Shown here: in pieces, positions 17,657 through 26,499 of the stretch | Position numbering within the stretch: the stretch's first letter is position 1 | How the letters are laid out: every line of letters begins with the position of its first letter | Source of the DNA: Luteimonas yindakuii | GTDB lineage: Bacteria > Pseudomonadota > Gammaproteobacteria > Xanthomonadales > Xanthomonadaceae | DNA length: 64,000 bases | NCBI RefSeq assembly: GCF_004803715.2 | Contig: NZ_CP039383.2 | Coordinates: forward strand, 62,001-126,000 | Direction of reading: 5' to 3' | Translations under genes and position numbers: made by a program | The notes under the pieces: generated by a model | Seen by the model: the letters and a program-made list of their open reading frames with translations, nothing else | Told to the model about the DNA's origin: nothing | The model's database searches: none

Positions 17657-18418
17657 TCAGAAGCGGACTTCAGCGCCCAGCATCAGCGTGTCGGCACGGT
17701 TGACGTCGTAGTCGTTCCAGTAGTTGTAGTTCTCGAAATACACGTGGTTGGTGTAGACCAGGCTCATGTTGAAATGGCGGCCGAAATCCGCGCCGACGCC
17801 GACGCCCACATAGGCGCCGTCGATGTCGGCGGACCACTGGTTGTCGATGCTTGCTTCCGCAGCCCAGTAGCCGGCGCGGACCAGCGCATACACGGGGTTG
17901 TTCCGGCCGAAGTTGAAGCGCGCATTGGCGCCGATGCTGGCGTAGTCGACCTCGTCGTAGCGGAACCAGGTGTCGCGTTTTTCCGCGAGCTGGCCGCGTG
18001 CCACTTCGATCCCGACCAGGGTGACCGCGCCGGCCTGCCAGCGGTAGCCGGCACTGAGCATGCGCGCGGTCTGCTCGACATCCGCGTACACCTCGCCCTT
18101 GCCGCCATGCACGCCGACGAAGAAGCCGCCGCGGTTGGCGTAGGGTGCCGGCCTGTCGGGCGTGGCGTATGTGGCCGGTGCGACGGGCGCGGCCTGTGCG
18201 GCAGTGGTGTCGACCACGGGCAGCGCGTCGGCGGTGCGGGTGGCGCCGGTCGTCGTGGCCGGCACGCGCTTGGCCGGATCCATTTCCTGCGGCTGGGCCT
18301 GCGGCTGCGGCGTCCAGGTCTGCAGCGGCTGGTTCTGTGCCTGCGCGGTGGTCGCCACGACCAGGCACGCACCGATGACGAGGGCGCCCATCGCGGGCCC
18401 CGGATTACTGTACTTCAT
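17657..18418 (-). CDS. Outer-membrane beta-barrel protein
   Basis: A 253-residue exported protein with a signal peptide (GALVIGACLVVATTAQAQ), a Pro/Gln/Ala-rich linker (about 28-90) and a C-terminal barrel of alternating strands, each Tyr/Trp and Gly rich (GGFFVGVHGGKGEVY, GYRWQAGAVTLVGIEV, YVGVGVGADFG). It ends in a classical Phe-terminal strand, DTLMLGAEVRF, as needed for BAM-dependent insertion. It is related in type to OmpA-like or Ail-like porins of about eight strands, but I cannot name a family. The start at 18418 has GGGGA upstream. Confidence 0.78.
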   Translation of the reverse strand: MKYSNPGPAMGALVIGACLVVATTAQAQNQPLQTWTPQPQAQPQEMDPAKRVPATTTGATRTADALPVVDTTAAQAAPVAPATYATPDRPAPYANRGGFFVGVHGGKGEVYADVEQTARMLSAGYRWQAGAVTLVGIEVARGQLAEKRDTWFRYDEVDYASIGANARFNFGRNNPVYALVRAGYWAAEASIDNQWSADIDGAYVGVGVGADFGRHFNMSLVYTNHVYFENYNYWNDYDVNRADTLMLGAEVRF

Positions 18419-18638
18419 GCTGTCCCCTGTTCCGTTGTGTCCACGCGTCGCGGATGCGGGCGTGTTGCACGGAGGGGCATCGCAACGTCGACGGCGCTGC
18501 CGTCTGCTGTCCATGCGCCGGGGCGTCGTGTGCGCCGGCCTCCACCTCCGTGTCGGCGCGCAGAGTGGAGAGCGCCCTGCGAAGTGTCAATACCGTCACA
18601 TTTTTGGCGCGATCGCGGCTCCAGGCCGACGCACTCAC

Positions 18639-18724
18639 CGTCACCCCCGCGAAGGCGGGGTCCATGGACGTCGAACGCAACGGTACGAAACGTCCATGGA
18701 TGCCCGCCTGCGCGGGCATGACGG
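18639..18724. repeat. REP-like palindromic doublet
   Basis: Two units face each other: ACCCCCGCGAAGGCGGGG on the left and ATGCCCGCCTGCGCGGGCAT on the right. Each is a stem-loop. They are joined through a perfect inner inverted repeat TCCATGGACGT (18661-18671) / ACGTCCATGGA (18690-18700). Related units occur at 48151-48246. This is a BIME-like dispersed repeat. Confidence 0.75.
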
Positions 18725-18785
18725 GTGGATGGCTGTGGGTGGCGGGCTCGCAGGACGGGAAATAGAGGTCCGCGGAGGCCGTCCC

Positions 18786-18814
18786 CATGTGTGCGAGGGA
18801 TCAGCGCACACATG
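18786..18814. terminator. Strong hairpin behind the glycosyltransferase gene
   Basis: A perfect 10-bp stem CATGTGTGCG / CGCACACATG with a 9-base loop, 29 bp past the glycosyltransferase stop on the minus strand. There is no T-tract. It probably ends or stabilises that transcript. Confidence 0.6.
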
Positions 18815-18843
18815 CCAGCCCACGCCGGGCATGACGGACCCGG

Positions 18844-20043
18844 CTAACGGTCGCCCGCGTAATGTTCGACCAGTGCCACGGCCGCCGCGGTGCCGTCCCC
18901 GTCGCGCATCCGCATGCCCAGTGCCGCTGCGCGCCGGCGGGCATCGGCGCCTCCGGCATGGTCGATGGCCGCTGCAAGCCGGGCGGCGGTGATGGTGCTG
19001 CCGCGCAGCGTGTGACGCATCACTCCGAGCGCACGCAGGCGGGTGTTCCAGAAGAACTGGTCGCCGGCGAACGGCACGATCACCGATGGAATGCCGGCGC
19101 GGCAGGCGGAGTGCGTGGTGCCGGAGCCGCCGTGGTGGATCGCCAGTGCGCAGCGCGGCAGCAGCCAGTCGTGCGGCACATGGCCGACCGGATGGAAGTT
19201 GGCCGGCAGGCTGTGCGCATCGATGCCGCTCCAGCCGGCGGAGAACAGCGCGCGTCGCGCGCCGATCGCGCCCACCACCGCACGCAGCAGGCGTGCGTTG
19301 TCGAAGCCGGCCATGCTGCCGAAGCCGACATAGACCGGTGGTTCGCCCGCATCGAGGAAGTCGACGAGTTCGCGCGGCGGCGTCCACGCCGGTGCCGGCG
19401 CGATCCATTGCCCGCACAGATGGGTGGTCGCCGGCCAGTCGTGCGGGCGCGGCAGCAACACCGGCGAGATGCCGTAGAGCATCGGATGGTCGGTCCGCAG
19501 CGCCCACTGCGGCGGCAGGCCCACGTGCCGGCGTGCGCGGTTGGTGGCGGGGCGGAACAGCCGCCAGCTGGCATGGCCGAACAGCCAGTGGCTGGCGCGG
19601 TTGAACGCGCGTGGCGCCGGCCCCGGGACGAATGGCGATGCGAATGCGGCGGTGGGCGTGATCGGGATCAGCATCGCGCCGATCGCCGGCACCTGCAGTG
19701 CGTCGGCTGCCGCCTGGCCGACGAAGGCGGCCAGCCCCGACACGACCACCGCGTCGCAGCCGCGCCCGGCGGCGATCGCCTGCTGCAGCCAGTCCTGCGT
19801 GTGCGCGATCGTCAGGCGTGCGAGGTTGGAGGTGATGCGGCGCATCGCGCCCTCGGCGGCAATGGTGGCGCGGATGTCGCCGGCCAGCGCCGTGCAGGGC
19901 ACGCCGAGCGCTTGCGCAGTGCCGAGCGTGGCGGCATCGGCGAGCAGGTGCACATCGTGTCCGCCGCGCATCAGTGCATGGCCCAGTGCCGCCAGCGGAC
20001 GGGTATCGCCTTCGGTGCCGCAGGTGATGATCAGCAGGCGCAT
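18844..20043 (-). CDS. UGT-like glycosyltransferase (GT1)
   Basis: A 399-residue GT-B enzyme. The N-terminus MRLLIITCGTEGDTRPLAALG with GHDVHLLAD is typical of UDP-glycosyltransferases that modify lipids, sterols or macrolides. The C-terminal half shows PPVYVGFGSMAG and the donor-binding block HHGGSGTTHSACRAGIPSVI followed by PFAGDQFFWNTRL. Acceptor and donor sugar are unknown. The gene stands alone, 76 bp from the DUF421 gene, in the same direction. In other bacteria such enzymes make glycolipids or detoxify small molecules. Confidence 0.9.
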   Translation of the reverse strand: MRLLIITCGTEGDTRPLAALGHALMRGGHDVHLLADAATLGTAQALGVPCTALAGDIRATIAAEGAMRRITSNLARLTIAHTQDWLQQAIAAGRGCDAVVVSGLAAFVGQAAADALQVPAIGAMLIPITPTAAFASPFVPGPAPRAFNRASHWLFGHASWRLFRPATNRARRHVGLPPQWALRTDHPMLYGISPVLLPRPHDWPATTHLCGQWIAPAPAWTPPRELVDFLDAGEPPVYVGFGSMAGFDNARLLRAVVGAIGARRALFSAGWSGIDAHSLPANFHPVGHVPHDWLLPRCALAIHHGGSGTTHSACRAGIPSVIVPFAGDQFFWNTRLRALGVMRHTLRGSTITAARLAAAIDHAGGADARRRAAALGMRMRDGDGTAAAVALVEHYAGDR

Positions 20044-20119
20044 GCGTCGTCAGCCGGCCTGGGCCATCGCCCGGGACAAGGCGGCGGCACAGACGCGGCG
20101 CAGTGGCAACGGCAAACGG

Positions 20120-20611
20120 CTACGACCTGGTGACGAAAGTGATCTGCCCCTCGCTTTCCACGTAGGCGCATTTGACCTTGGCGATGTCGTCGATGTCGTT
20201 CTGGCGCAGATGGCTCTGCAGTTCGTCCTCGGTGACGAACTCGCGGCGCATGTTGCGGCGCTGGATGTGGCCGTCGATCACGATCGGGATCGGCGGCGAG
20301 GACACCAGCCGCTCCAGCCACTTCACCCGGTAGCTGAGCGCATTGACCAGGAAGTTGAGCAGCATCACGGTGACGATGAGCAGCAGCCCGTCGCCGAGCG
20401 AGGAGTAGTCGCCGAGTGCGTGCGCCGCCGCTTCGGTCATCAGCAGGATCAGCACCAGGTCCATCGTCGCCAGCTCGCCGCCGGTGCGCCGCGGCATGAT
20501 CCGCAGCAGGAACAGGATGCCGAAATAGAGCACGCCGGCGCGCGCCAGCAGCTCCAGCAGCGGCATCTCGGGGGTCCAGATGCCGGCCCAGTCGTCGGGG
20601 AAGAAGTCCAT
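20120..20611 (-). CDS. DUF421 (YetF-like) membrane protein
   Basis: A 163-residue protein with helices at about residues 17-38 (LLARAGVLYFGILFLLRIM), 48-65 and 70-92 (GLLLIVTVMLLNFLVNALSYR). The soluble DUF421 domain follows: PPIPIVIDGHIQRRNMRRE, VTEDELQSHLRQNDIDDI and VESEGQITFV at the C-terminus. The function is unknown; related proteins affect envelope stress in Bacillus. The ATG at 20611 (MDFFPDDW) is preferred. A GTG at 20659 would add 16 basic residues. Confidence 0.88.
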   Translation of the reverse strand: MDFFPDDWAGIWTPEMPLLELLARAGVLYFGILFLLRIMPRRTGGELATMDLVLILLMTEAAAHALGDYSSLGDGLLLIVTVMLLNFLVNALSYRVKWLERLVSSPPIPIVIDGHIQRRNMRREFVTEDELQSHLRQNDIDDIAKVKCAYVESEGQITFVTRS

Positions 20612-20743
20612 GCCGCGGATGCTGTGCCGCGCGTTGCGTCGGCTGCGTGAAGCCGGCACGCCATGGGCACCGGGACTTTTGTCCCACGCATGCGGCCACC
20701 GCGGCCGCTATGGTCGACGGTTTGCCCCAGCCGGACCCGCCGC

Positions 20744-23700
20744 ATGACCCGAAACGTCCTCGCCCTCGCGCTTGCCTGCGCGCTCGCCTCTGCTCCGGTG
20801 CTCGCGCAACAGCCGCAGCCCACGCCCGCGCCGGAGGCGCAGGCCGATGACCGCGACGACCGCCGCGACCCCAACGTCGAACTCGAGCAGGACGCGCTCG
20901 ACGCCGCCGGCATGGACCACGCCGAGGCGCCGCTCGACAGTGCGCGCGGCCTGCGCGACGACGCGGAAGCGGAGGACGCGAAGCCGTGGAACGTCGACAG
21001 CGTGCAGGGCGCGGCGAAGACGGTGCGCTTCGAGACCGACGAAGGCACCTGGATGGATGTCGATGTCTCGCCCGACGGCCGCGAGCTGGTGTTCTCGCTG
21101 CTCGGAGACCTCTACCGCATGCCGGTCGCCGGCGGCAGCGCCACCCGCATCACCACCGGCCGCGCCTGGGACATCCAGCCGCGCTGGTCGCCCGACGGCG
21201 GGCGCATCGCGTTCACCTCCGACCGCAGCGGCGGCAACAACATCTGGACGATCGCCGCCGACGGCAGCGACCCGCGCCAGGTCAGCAACGAGACCTTCCG
21301 CCTGCTCAACAACCCGGCGTGGACGCCGGACGGGCAGTACCTGGTCGCGCGCAAGCACTTCACCGCGACGCGCTCGCTCGGTGCCGGCGAGTTGTGGCTG
21401 TTCCACGCCGCCGGCACCAGCACCGGCATGCAGCTCGTCGAGAAGCCCAACGAGCAGCAGGACATCGGCGAACCCGCGGTCTCGCCCGACGGCCACTACG
21501 TCTACTACTCGCAGGACGTCAGCCCCGGCCCGACGTTCGAATACAACCGCGATCCGCACGGGGTGATCTACGCGATCAAGCGCTTCGACCGCCACACCGG
21601 CAAGACCGAGAACGTGGTGGCGACGCCGGGCGGCGCGGTGCGCCCGCAGGTGTCGCCGGACGGCAGGACACTCGCCTTCGTCAAGCGCGTGCGCGATGCC
21701 AGCGTGCTGCACCGGCTCGACCTCGCCAGCGGCGAAGTGCGCCCAGTGTGGGACGGCCTCAGCCACGACCAGCAGGAGGCGTGGTCGATCTTCGGCCCGT
21801 ATTCCGGCTTCGACTGGACGCCGGATTCGAAGCACGTGGCGATCTGGGCGCAGGGCGGGCTGTGGCGCGTCGACATGGCCAGCGGCGAAGCGGCGAAGAT
21901 CCCGTTCACCGCACAGGTCGAACAGGTGGTGGCGGAGCCGCTGCGCTTCGCGCAGTCGCTGCCGGAAGGCAGCTTTGCGCCGCGGATGATCCGCGACGTC
22001 GCCACCTCCGCCGATGGCGGCACGCTGGTGTTCCATGCACTCGGCCAGCTGTGGCGGAAATCGCTCCCCGGCGGCACCCCGCAACAGCTGACCGGCAGCC
22101 GCGACGTGTACGAATACCAGCCGAGCTTCAGTGCCGACGGCCGCCAGCTGCTCTACACGACATGGTCCGACGCGGCACTCGGCGCGATCCACGTGCGCAG
22201 CGCCAGCGGGACCGGCAGCGGGCGCACGCTCACCCGCGAGCGCGGCTTCTACTACCACCCGCGCTTCTCGCCGGATGGCCGCCACGTGGTCTACGCGCGC
22301 AGCGGTGGCGGCGGGCTCACCGGCAGCCTGTGGTCGGGCGACCGCGGCATCTACGTGGTGCCGGTGGCCGGTGGTGCGCCGGTGCGCGTGGCCGAAACCG
22401 GCCAGGCCCCGCAGTTCAACCATGACGGCAGCCGCGTGCTCTACCTCACCGGTGGCGGCATGGAGAAGAAGCTGATGTCGGTCGGCCTGCACGGCGAGGA
22501 TCCGCGCGAGGTGTTCGACCTCAAGTACGTCGATTCGGTGCAGATCAGCCCGGACGGCAAGTGGGTGGCGTTCACCGAACTGTTCAACGCCTACGTGGCG
22601 CCGATGCCGGAGACCGGTCGGGTGATCGCGCTGGATCGGCAGACGAAGGCTCTGCCGGTGCGCCAGGTCAGCGCCGATGTCGGCAGCTACCTGCACTGGG
22701 CGGCGGACTCGCACTCGTTGCACTGGATGGTCGGCGACCGTTACCACTCGCGCCGGCTCGACGAGACCTTCGCCTTCCTGCCGGGCGCGCCGCAGGAGAT
22801 CGCCACGCCTGCACCGGGTGGCGGCATCCCGGTGGGCCTGGAGGCGCCGGTGCAGGCTCCGCGCGAGGTGGTGGCGTTCACCAATGCGCGCATCGTCACC
22901 ATGCGCAATGCGGAAGAGCAACAGGAGGTGATCGAGAACGGCACGATCGTCCTCGACGGCAACACCATCCGCGCGGTCGGCGCGACCGGTGCGGTGCAGG
23001 TGCCGGCCGGTGCGCGGGTGATCGACGCCAGCGGCAAGACGATCATGCCCGGCATCATCGACGTGCACGCGCATGCCTCGCACTTCGGCCAGGGCGTGGT
23101 GCCGCAGCAGAACTGGGCGTACTACACCAACCTCGCCTTCGGCGTGACCACGCTGCACGATCCGTCGGCCACCACCGAGTTCGTGTTCTCGCAGGCGGAG
23201 CTGGTGCAGGCCGGGCGCATGGTGGGCCCGCGCATCTTCTCCACCGGCACGATCCTGTACGGCGCCGATGGCGGCTACAAGGCGGAGATCGATTCGCTCG
23301 ATGACGCGCGCAGCCATCTGCGCCGCATGCAGGCACACGGCGCGTTCTCGGTGAAGAGCTACAACCAGCCGCGCCGCGACCAGCGCCAGCAGGTCAACCA
23401 GGCCGCGCGCGAGCTCGGCATGCTGGTGGTGGAGGAGGGCGGTTCCACCTTCCACCACAACATGACGATGATCCTCGACGGTGCCACCGGCATCGAGCAC
23501 AACCTGCCGGTCGCACCGCTCTACAAGGACGTGGTCAACCTGTGGAAGGAAACCGACGTGCGCAACACGCCGACGCTGGTGGTGAGCTACGGCGGGCTGT
23601 CGGGCGAGTACTGGTTCTACGCGCGCGACAACGTGTGGGAGGACGCCAAGCTCAACCGCTTCTTCCCGCGCGAGACGCTGGACGCACGTGCGATCCGCCG

Positions 23701-24175
23701 CGAGATCGCGCCGGACTGGGACTACCACCACATCGAAGTGGCGAAGGCGCTCAAGGGCCTGCGCGATGCCGGGGTCAAGGTGCAGGTCGGCGGCCACGGC
23801 CAGCTGCAGGGCCTGGCCACCCACTGGGAGATCTGGATGTTGCCGCAGGGTGGCTTCAGCAACTTCGAGGCATTGCGCGCGGCGACCATCGACGGCGCCG
23901 ACTACATCGGCTTCGGCTCGCAACTGGGCTCCCTGGAAGTCGGCAAGCGTGCCGACCTGGTGGTGCTCGACGGCAACCCGCTGGAGAACATCCGCCACAC
24001 CGCGGATACCCGCTACGTGATGGTCGACGGCCGCCTGTTCGACGTCGCCGCCGACATGGCCGAGATCGGCAACCAGGCGGTGCCTGCACCGACGTTCTAC
24101 TGGCAGCAACACCGCCAGGGCCAGACCTTCGGCGAAGCCTTCGGCCCGACCGCGGTCTGCCACGGCGTGCATTGA
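20744..24175 (+). CDS. Exported TolB-propeller / amidohydrolase
   Basis: A 1143-residue two-part protein. A signal peptide (VLALALACALASAPVLAQ) is followed by an acidic linker. Then comes a long WD40/TolB-like propeller (about 95-700) with repeated SPDG-type loops (VSPDGRELVF, WSPDGGRIAF, SPDGHYVYYS). The C-terminal amidohydrolase (about 720-1110) has the metal HxH in IIDVHAHASHF, a Lys in FSVKSYNQ, and the late SLEVGKRADLVVLDGNPL strand. It is probably a periplasmic, zinc-dependent hydrolase of peptide- or imidazolone-like substrates, typical of Xanthomonadaceae. The substrate is not deducible. Confidence 0.9.
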   Translation: MTRNVLALALACALASAPVLAQQPQPTPAPEAQADDRDDRRDPNVELEQDALDAAGMDHAEAPLDSARGLRDDAEAEDAKPWNVDSVQGAAKTVRFETDEGTWMDVDVSPDGRELVFSLLGDLYRMPVAGGSATRITTGRAWDIQPRWSPDGGRIAFTSDRSGGNNIWTIAADGSDPRQVSNETFRLLNNPAWTPDGQYLVARKHFTATRSLGAGELWLFHAAGTSTGMQLVEKPNEQQDIGEPAVSPDGHYVYYSQDVSPGPTFEYNRDPHGVIYAIKRFDRHTGKTENVVATPGGAVRPQVSPDGRTLAFVKRVRDASVLHRLDLASGEVRPVWDGLSHDQQEAWSIFGPYSGFDWTPDSKHVAIWAQGGLWRVDMASGEAAKIPFTAQVEQVVAEPLRFAQSLPEGSFAPRMIRDVATSADGGTLVFHALGQLWRKSLPGGTPQQLTGSRDVYEYQPSFSADGRQLLYTTWSDAALGAIHVRSASGTGSGRTLTRERGFYYHPRFSPDGRHVVYARSGGGGLTGSLWSGDRGIYVVPVAGGAPVRVAETGQAPQFNHDGSRVLYLTGGGMEKKLMSVGLHGEDPREVFDLKYVDSVQISPDGKWVAFTELFNAYVAPMPETGRVIALDRQTKALPVRQVSADVGSYLHWAADSHSLHWMVGDRYHSRRLDETFAFLPGAPQEIATPAPGGGIPVGLEAPVQAPREVVAFTNARIVTMRNAEEQQEVIENGTIVLDGNTIRAVGATGAVQVPAGARVIDASGKTIMPGIIDVHAHASHFGQGVVPQQNWAYYTNLAFGVTTLHDPSATTEFVFSQAELVQAGRMVGPRIFSTGTILYGADGGYKAEIDSLDDARSHLRRMQAHGAFSVKSYNQPRRDQRQQVNQAARELGMLVVEEGGSTFHHNMTMILDGATGIEHNLPVAPLYKDVVNLWKETDVRNTPTLVVSYGGLSGEYWFYARDNVWEDAKLNRFFPRETLDARAIRREIAPDWDYHHIEVAKALKGLRDAGVKVQVGGHGQLQGLATHWEIWMLPQGGFSNFEALRAATIDGADYIGFGSQLGSLEVGKRADLVVLDGNPLENIRHTADTRYVMVDGRLFDVAADMAEIGNQAVPAPTFYWQQHRQGQTFGEAFGPTAVCHGVH

Positions 24176-24182
24176 GCAAGCG

Positions 24183-24340
24183 TGCCCTCACCCGCCCCTT
24201 CGGGGCACCCTCTCCCGCAGGCGGGAGAGGGGTGTTGCAGAGACAGCGACTGCTCCCAGTCCCGTTTCGAAAGAAGGCCACCCGCCAGCAACCGCGGTCC
24301 CCCCTCTCCCGCCCGCGGGAGAGGGGCAGGGGTGAGGGCA
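24183..24340. repeat. REP-like doublet with long outer arms
   Basis: Between two convergent genes. An outer perfect inverted repeat TGCCCTCACCC (24183-24193) / GGGTGAGGGCA (24330-24340) encloses two hairpins: CCCTCTCCCGC...GCGGGAGAGGG at left and CCCCTCTCCCG...CGGGAGAGGGG at right. Related copies are at 29020-29043 and, inside a gene, at 44106-44167. Confidence 0.8.
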
Positions 24341-24388
24341 ACGCGCGTCGAGCCGGTCGCGATCCGGCTCGGCTGGAACGGTTCCCTC

Positions 24389-24880
24389 TCAGTGGCTCGC
24401 GTTGCCCGCGCGTGCCGCCTCGATGGTGGCGATGTCGATCTTCCGCATCGTCATCATCGCCTCCATCGCACGCCGGGCCGCGTTGCGGTCCGGGTCGGCC
24501 ATCGCCTCCATCAGCGCGCGTGGAGTGATCTGCCACGAGAAGCCCCAGCGGTCCCGGCACCAGCCGCACTCGCTGGCCTCGCCGCCGTTGCCGATGATTG
24601 CGTCCCAGTAGCGGTCGGTCTGCGCCTGGTCGTCGGTCAGCACCTGGAAGCTCACCGCCTCGTTCGGCCTGAAGTGCGGCCCGCCGTTGAGACCGAGGAA
24701 GCGCCGGCCGAGCACGGTGAAGCCGACGGTGAGTTCGTCGCCTTCCTGGCCGTCCGGGTAGTCGGCGGGCGCGGCAAGGACGCTGTCGACATGGCTGTCG
24801 GGAAATACCGAGGCGTAGAACTCCGCGGCGGTGCGCGCCTGGCGCTGGTCGAACCACAGGCAGGGAACGAGTTCGGTCAT
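24389..24880 (-). CDS. PhnB-like VOC family protein
   Basis: A 163-residue protein of the PhnB/3-dmu-9_3-mt class. LVPCLWFDQRQARTAAEFYASVFPDS opens the fold. GFTVLGRRFLGLNGGPHFRPNEAVSF and WCRDRWGFSWQITP carry the metal-face pattern of the VOC superfamily. The exact reaction is unknown. The start overlaps the stop of the double-VOC gene by 4 bp and has GGAGG upstream. It is the third gene of a GST-VOC-VOC unit. Confidence 0.88.
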   Translation of the reverse strand: MTELVPCLWFDQRQARTAAEFYASVFPDSHVDSVLAAPADYPDGQEGDELTVGFTVLGRRFLGLNGGPHFRPNEAVSFQVLTDDQAQTDRYWDAIIGNGGEASECGWCRDRWGFSWQITPRALMEAMADPDRNAARRAMEAMMTMRKIDIATIEAARAGNASH

Positions 24881-25680
24881 GACGGATCCTCCGTGTGTGC
24901 GATGCGCGGGCCGACCAGGCCGAACCGCGCGCCCTGTGGATCGCGGGCAACCAGCGAATACTGGCCGCCGGGAATTTCCATCGGTTCCTGCAGCGCATCG
25001 CCGCCCGCGGCGAGCAGCCGGTCGCGCGCGCGGTCGATGTCGGCGACGTGGAAATAGAACAGCCAGCCGCGGTCGCTGCCCGGCACCGGGCCCATCACCG
25101 CACCGAAACAGTGGCCGGCCGCGTGCAGGAAGCGGTATTCACCGAGGTCGCCCATCGGCACGCCGCCTTCCTGGCGCCAGCCAAGACGGCCGGCATAGAA
25201 GCCGATCGCAGCGTCGGGATCGGGCGTGGTGAGTTCGCACCAGACCACATGGCCGAGCGCGTTGTCGTCGGCGGCGCCCATGCACTGCCTGAGCACGGTG
25301 CTGGTCTCGTCGCTGGCACCGCGCATGACATGGAGCGCGACGCCCTGCGGGTCGGTGACCATCGCCATGCGCCCGACGCCATCCAGCGTGGTCGGCGGCA
25401 TGTGGATGGCACCGCCGGCGTCGGCGAAGGCGCGCGCGCTGGTATCGACATCGTCCACCGCGACGTAGCCCAGCCAGACCGGCCCGGTGTCCATGTCCGC
25501 CGGCATCCGCATCAGTCCGCCCACCTGCTCGCCGGCGGCATGCAGCAGGCGGTAGTCGATGCCCGGCATGCCGCTGGGCCGGGCGGTCCAGCCGAGCACT
25601 TCGCCATAGAAGGTCTGTGCGGCATCGGGATCGCTGGTCAGCAGTTCGAACCAGATCCATTCGCCGTGCGTATTGGCCAT
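24877..25680 (-). CDS. Double VOC-domain (glyoxalase-like) protein
   Basis: A 267-residue protein made of two VOC modules, about residues 5-122 (GEWIWFELLTSDPDAAQTFY ... TDPQGVALHVM) and 140-258 (HVVWCELTTPDPDAAIGFY ... RDPQGARFGLV). Related two-module proteins act as hydroxylase- or glyoxalase-like enzymes or bind antibiotics; none can be assigned here. GAGGAGG precedes the ATG. It is cotranscribed with the GST upstream (33-bp gap) and the PhnB-like gene downstream. Confidence 0.9.
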   Translation of the reverse strand: MANTHGEWIWFELLTSDPDAAQTFYGEVLGWTARPSGMPGIDYRLLHAAGEQVGGLMRMPADMDTGPVWLGYVAVDDVDTSARAFADAGGAIHMPPTTLDGVGRMAMVTDPQGVALHVMRGASDETSTVLRQCMGAADDNALGHVVWCELTTPDPDAAIGFYAGRLGWRQEGGVPMGDLGEYRFLHAAGHCFGAVMGPVPGSDRGWLFYFHVADIDRARDRLLAAGGDALQEPMEIPGGQYSLVARDPQGARFGLVGPRIAHTEDPS

Positions 25681-25713
25681 CGGTGCTTCCTCCTCGAGGG
25701 TGCGCGCTGCCGC

Positions 25714-26382
25714 TCAGGCGGCGGCGGGTGCGGGCTGGAAATCGGCCAGTTGCGCACGCAGGGCGGCGGCGAATGCCGGTCGCGCGATGCCGCGCTGCAG
25801 GTACGCGGCCAAGCCCGGGCGGCTGTCGAGCAGGCCGGTATCGCCGACGCCGCGCAGCACCGTGACCATGGCGATGTCGGCGATGCTGAAGTCGCCGGCC
25901 AGCCAGTCGCGCGTGCCCAGTGCGGCCTGCAGCCGGTCCAGGCGCTGACCCGCTTCGGCCAGCAGGCCCGGGCGGCGCAGCCGGGCCCAGGGTTCGTCCC
26001 TGCAGAAGATCTCGACGTTGCCGATCTCCATGAACACCGGCTCGACCGTGTTGTAGGCGGCGAACAGCCAGCTGGTCACCCGCGCGCGGGCTTCGCGGTC
26101 GCGCGGCAACAGGCGCTCGTCCTTCGCGCCCAGGTGCAGCAGGATCGCGCCGCTTTCGAAGAGGGTCAGTCCGTCGTCCTCGAGCACCGGGACCTGGCCC
26201 CAGGGCTGCTCGTCGAAGTACTCCGGCGGCCGTTCGACGGCGCTGATCAGGCGGGTGGCATAGGGCAGGCCGATCTCCTCGCAGGCCCAGCGCGGGCGCA
26301 GGTCGCGGACATGGCCACGGGCGAAGCGGGGCACCCACTCGAAGGCGGTGATCCGCAGCGGTGCGTTCTGGTCGACCGGCAT
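25714..26382 (-). CDS. Glutathione S-transferase family protein
   Basis: A 222-residue GST. The N-terminal thioredoxin fold shows RWACEEIGLPYATRLI, PPEYFDEQPWGQVPVLED and LFESGAILLHLG, where the cis-Pro and Glu-Ser bind glutathione. The helical domain shows DWLAGDFSIADIAMVTVLRG, the family folding motif. The class and substrate are unknown. GGAGG precedes the start at 26382. It heads the GST-VOC-VOC operon and is divergent from the HxlR-SCP2 regulator, 117 bp apart. Confidence 0.9.
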   Translation of the reverse strand: MPVDQNAPLRITAFEWVPRFARGHVRDLRPRWACEEIGLPYATRLISAVERPPEYFDEQPWGQVPVLEDDGLTLFESGAILLHLGAKDERLLPRDREARARVTSWLFAAYNTVEPVFMEIGNVEIFCRDEPWARLRRPGLLAEAGQRLDRLQAALGTRDWLAGDFSIADIAMVTVLRGVGDTGLLDSRPGLAAYLQRGIARPAFAAALRAQLADFQPAPAAA

Positions 26383-26499
26383 CGTGTTCCTCCCTATGGT
26401 GTCCCCGGGCGGGGCATTGCCTGGCAGCACGGCGGGTGGAACGGACTGGGCCACCGGGCTACGGCCGATCCTATGCGCATTAGGTTATAAAAAACAATC

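Larger units (their letters stand above)
18419..18843. other. Gene-free 425-bp intergenic region
   Basis: No coding frame here is convincing. The region holds the promoter side of the outer-membrane protein gene, a REP-like doublet (18639-18724) and a strong hairpin (18786-18814) behind the glycosyltransferase gene. The stretch 18421-18600 shows no structure I can name. Confidence 0.6.

Noticed and set aside
20708-24172. Open frame of 1154 codons on the minus strand
   Set aside because: It is the antisense of the amidohydrolase gene. His/Ala/Arg-rich translation with no domain pattern is typical of shadow frames in GC-rich DNA.
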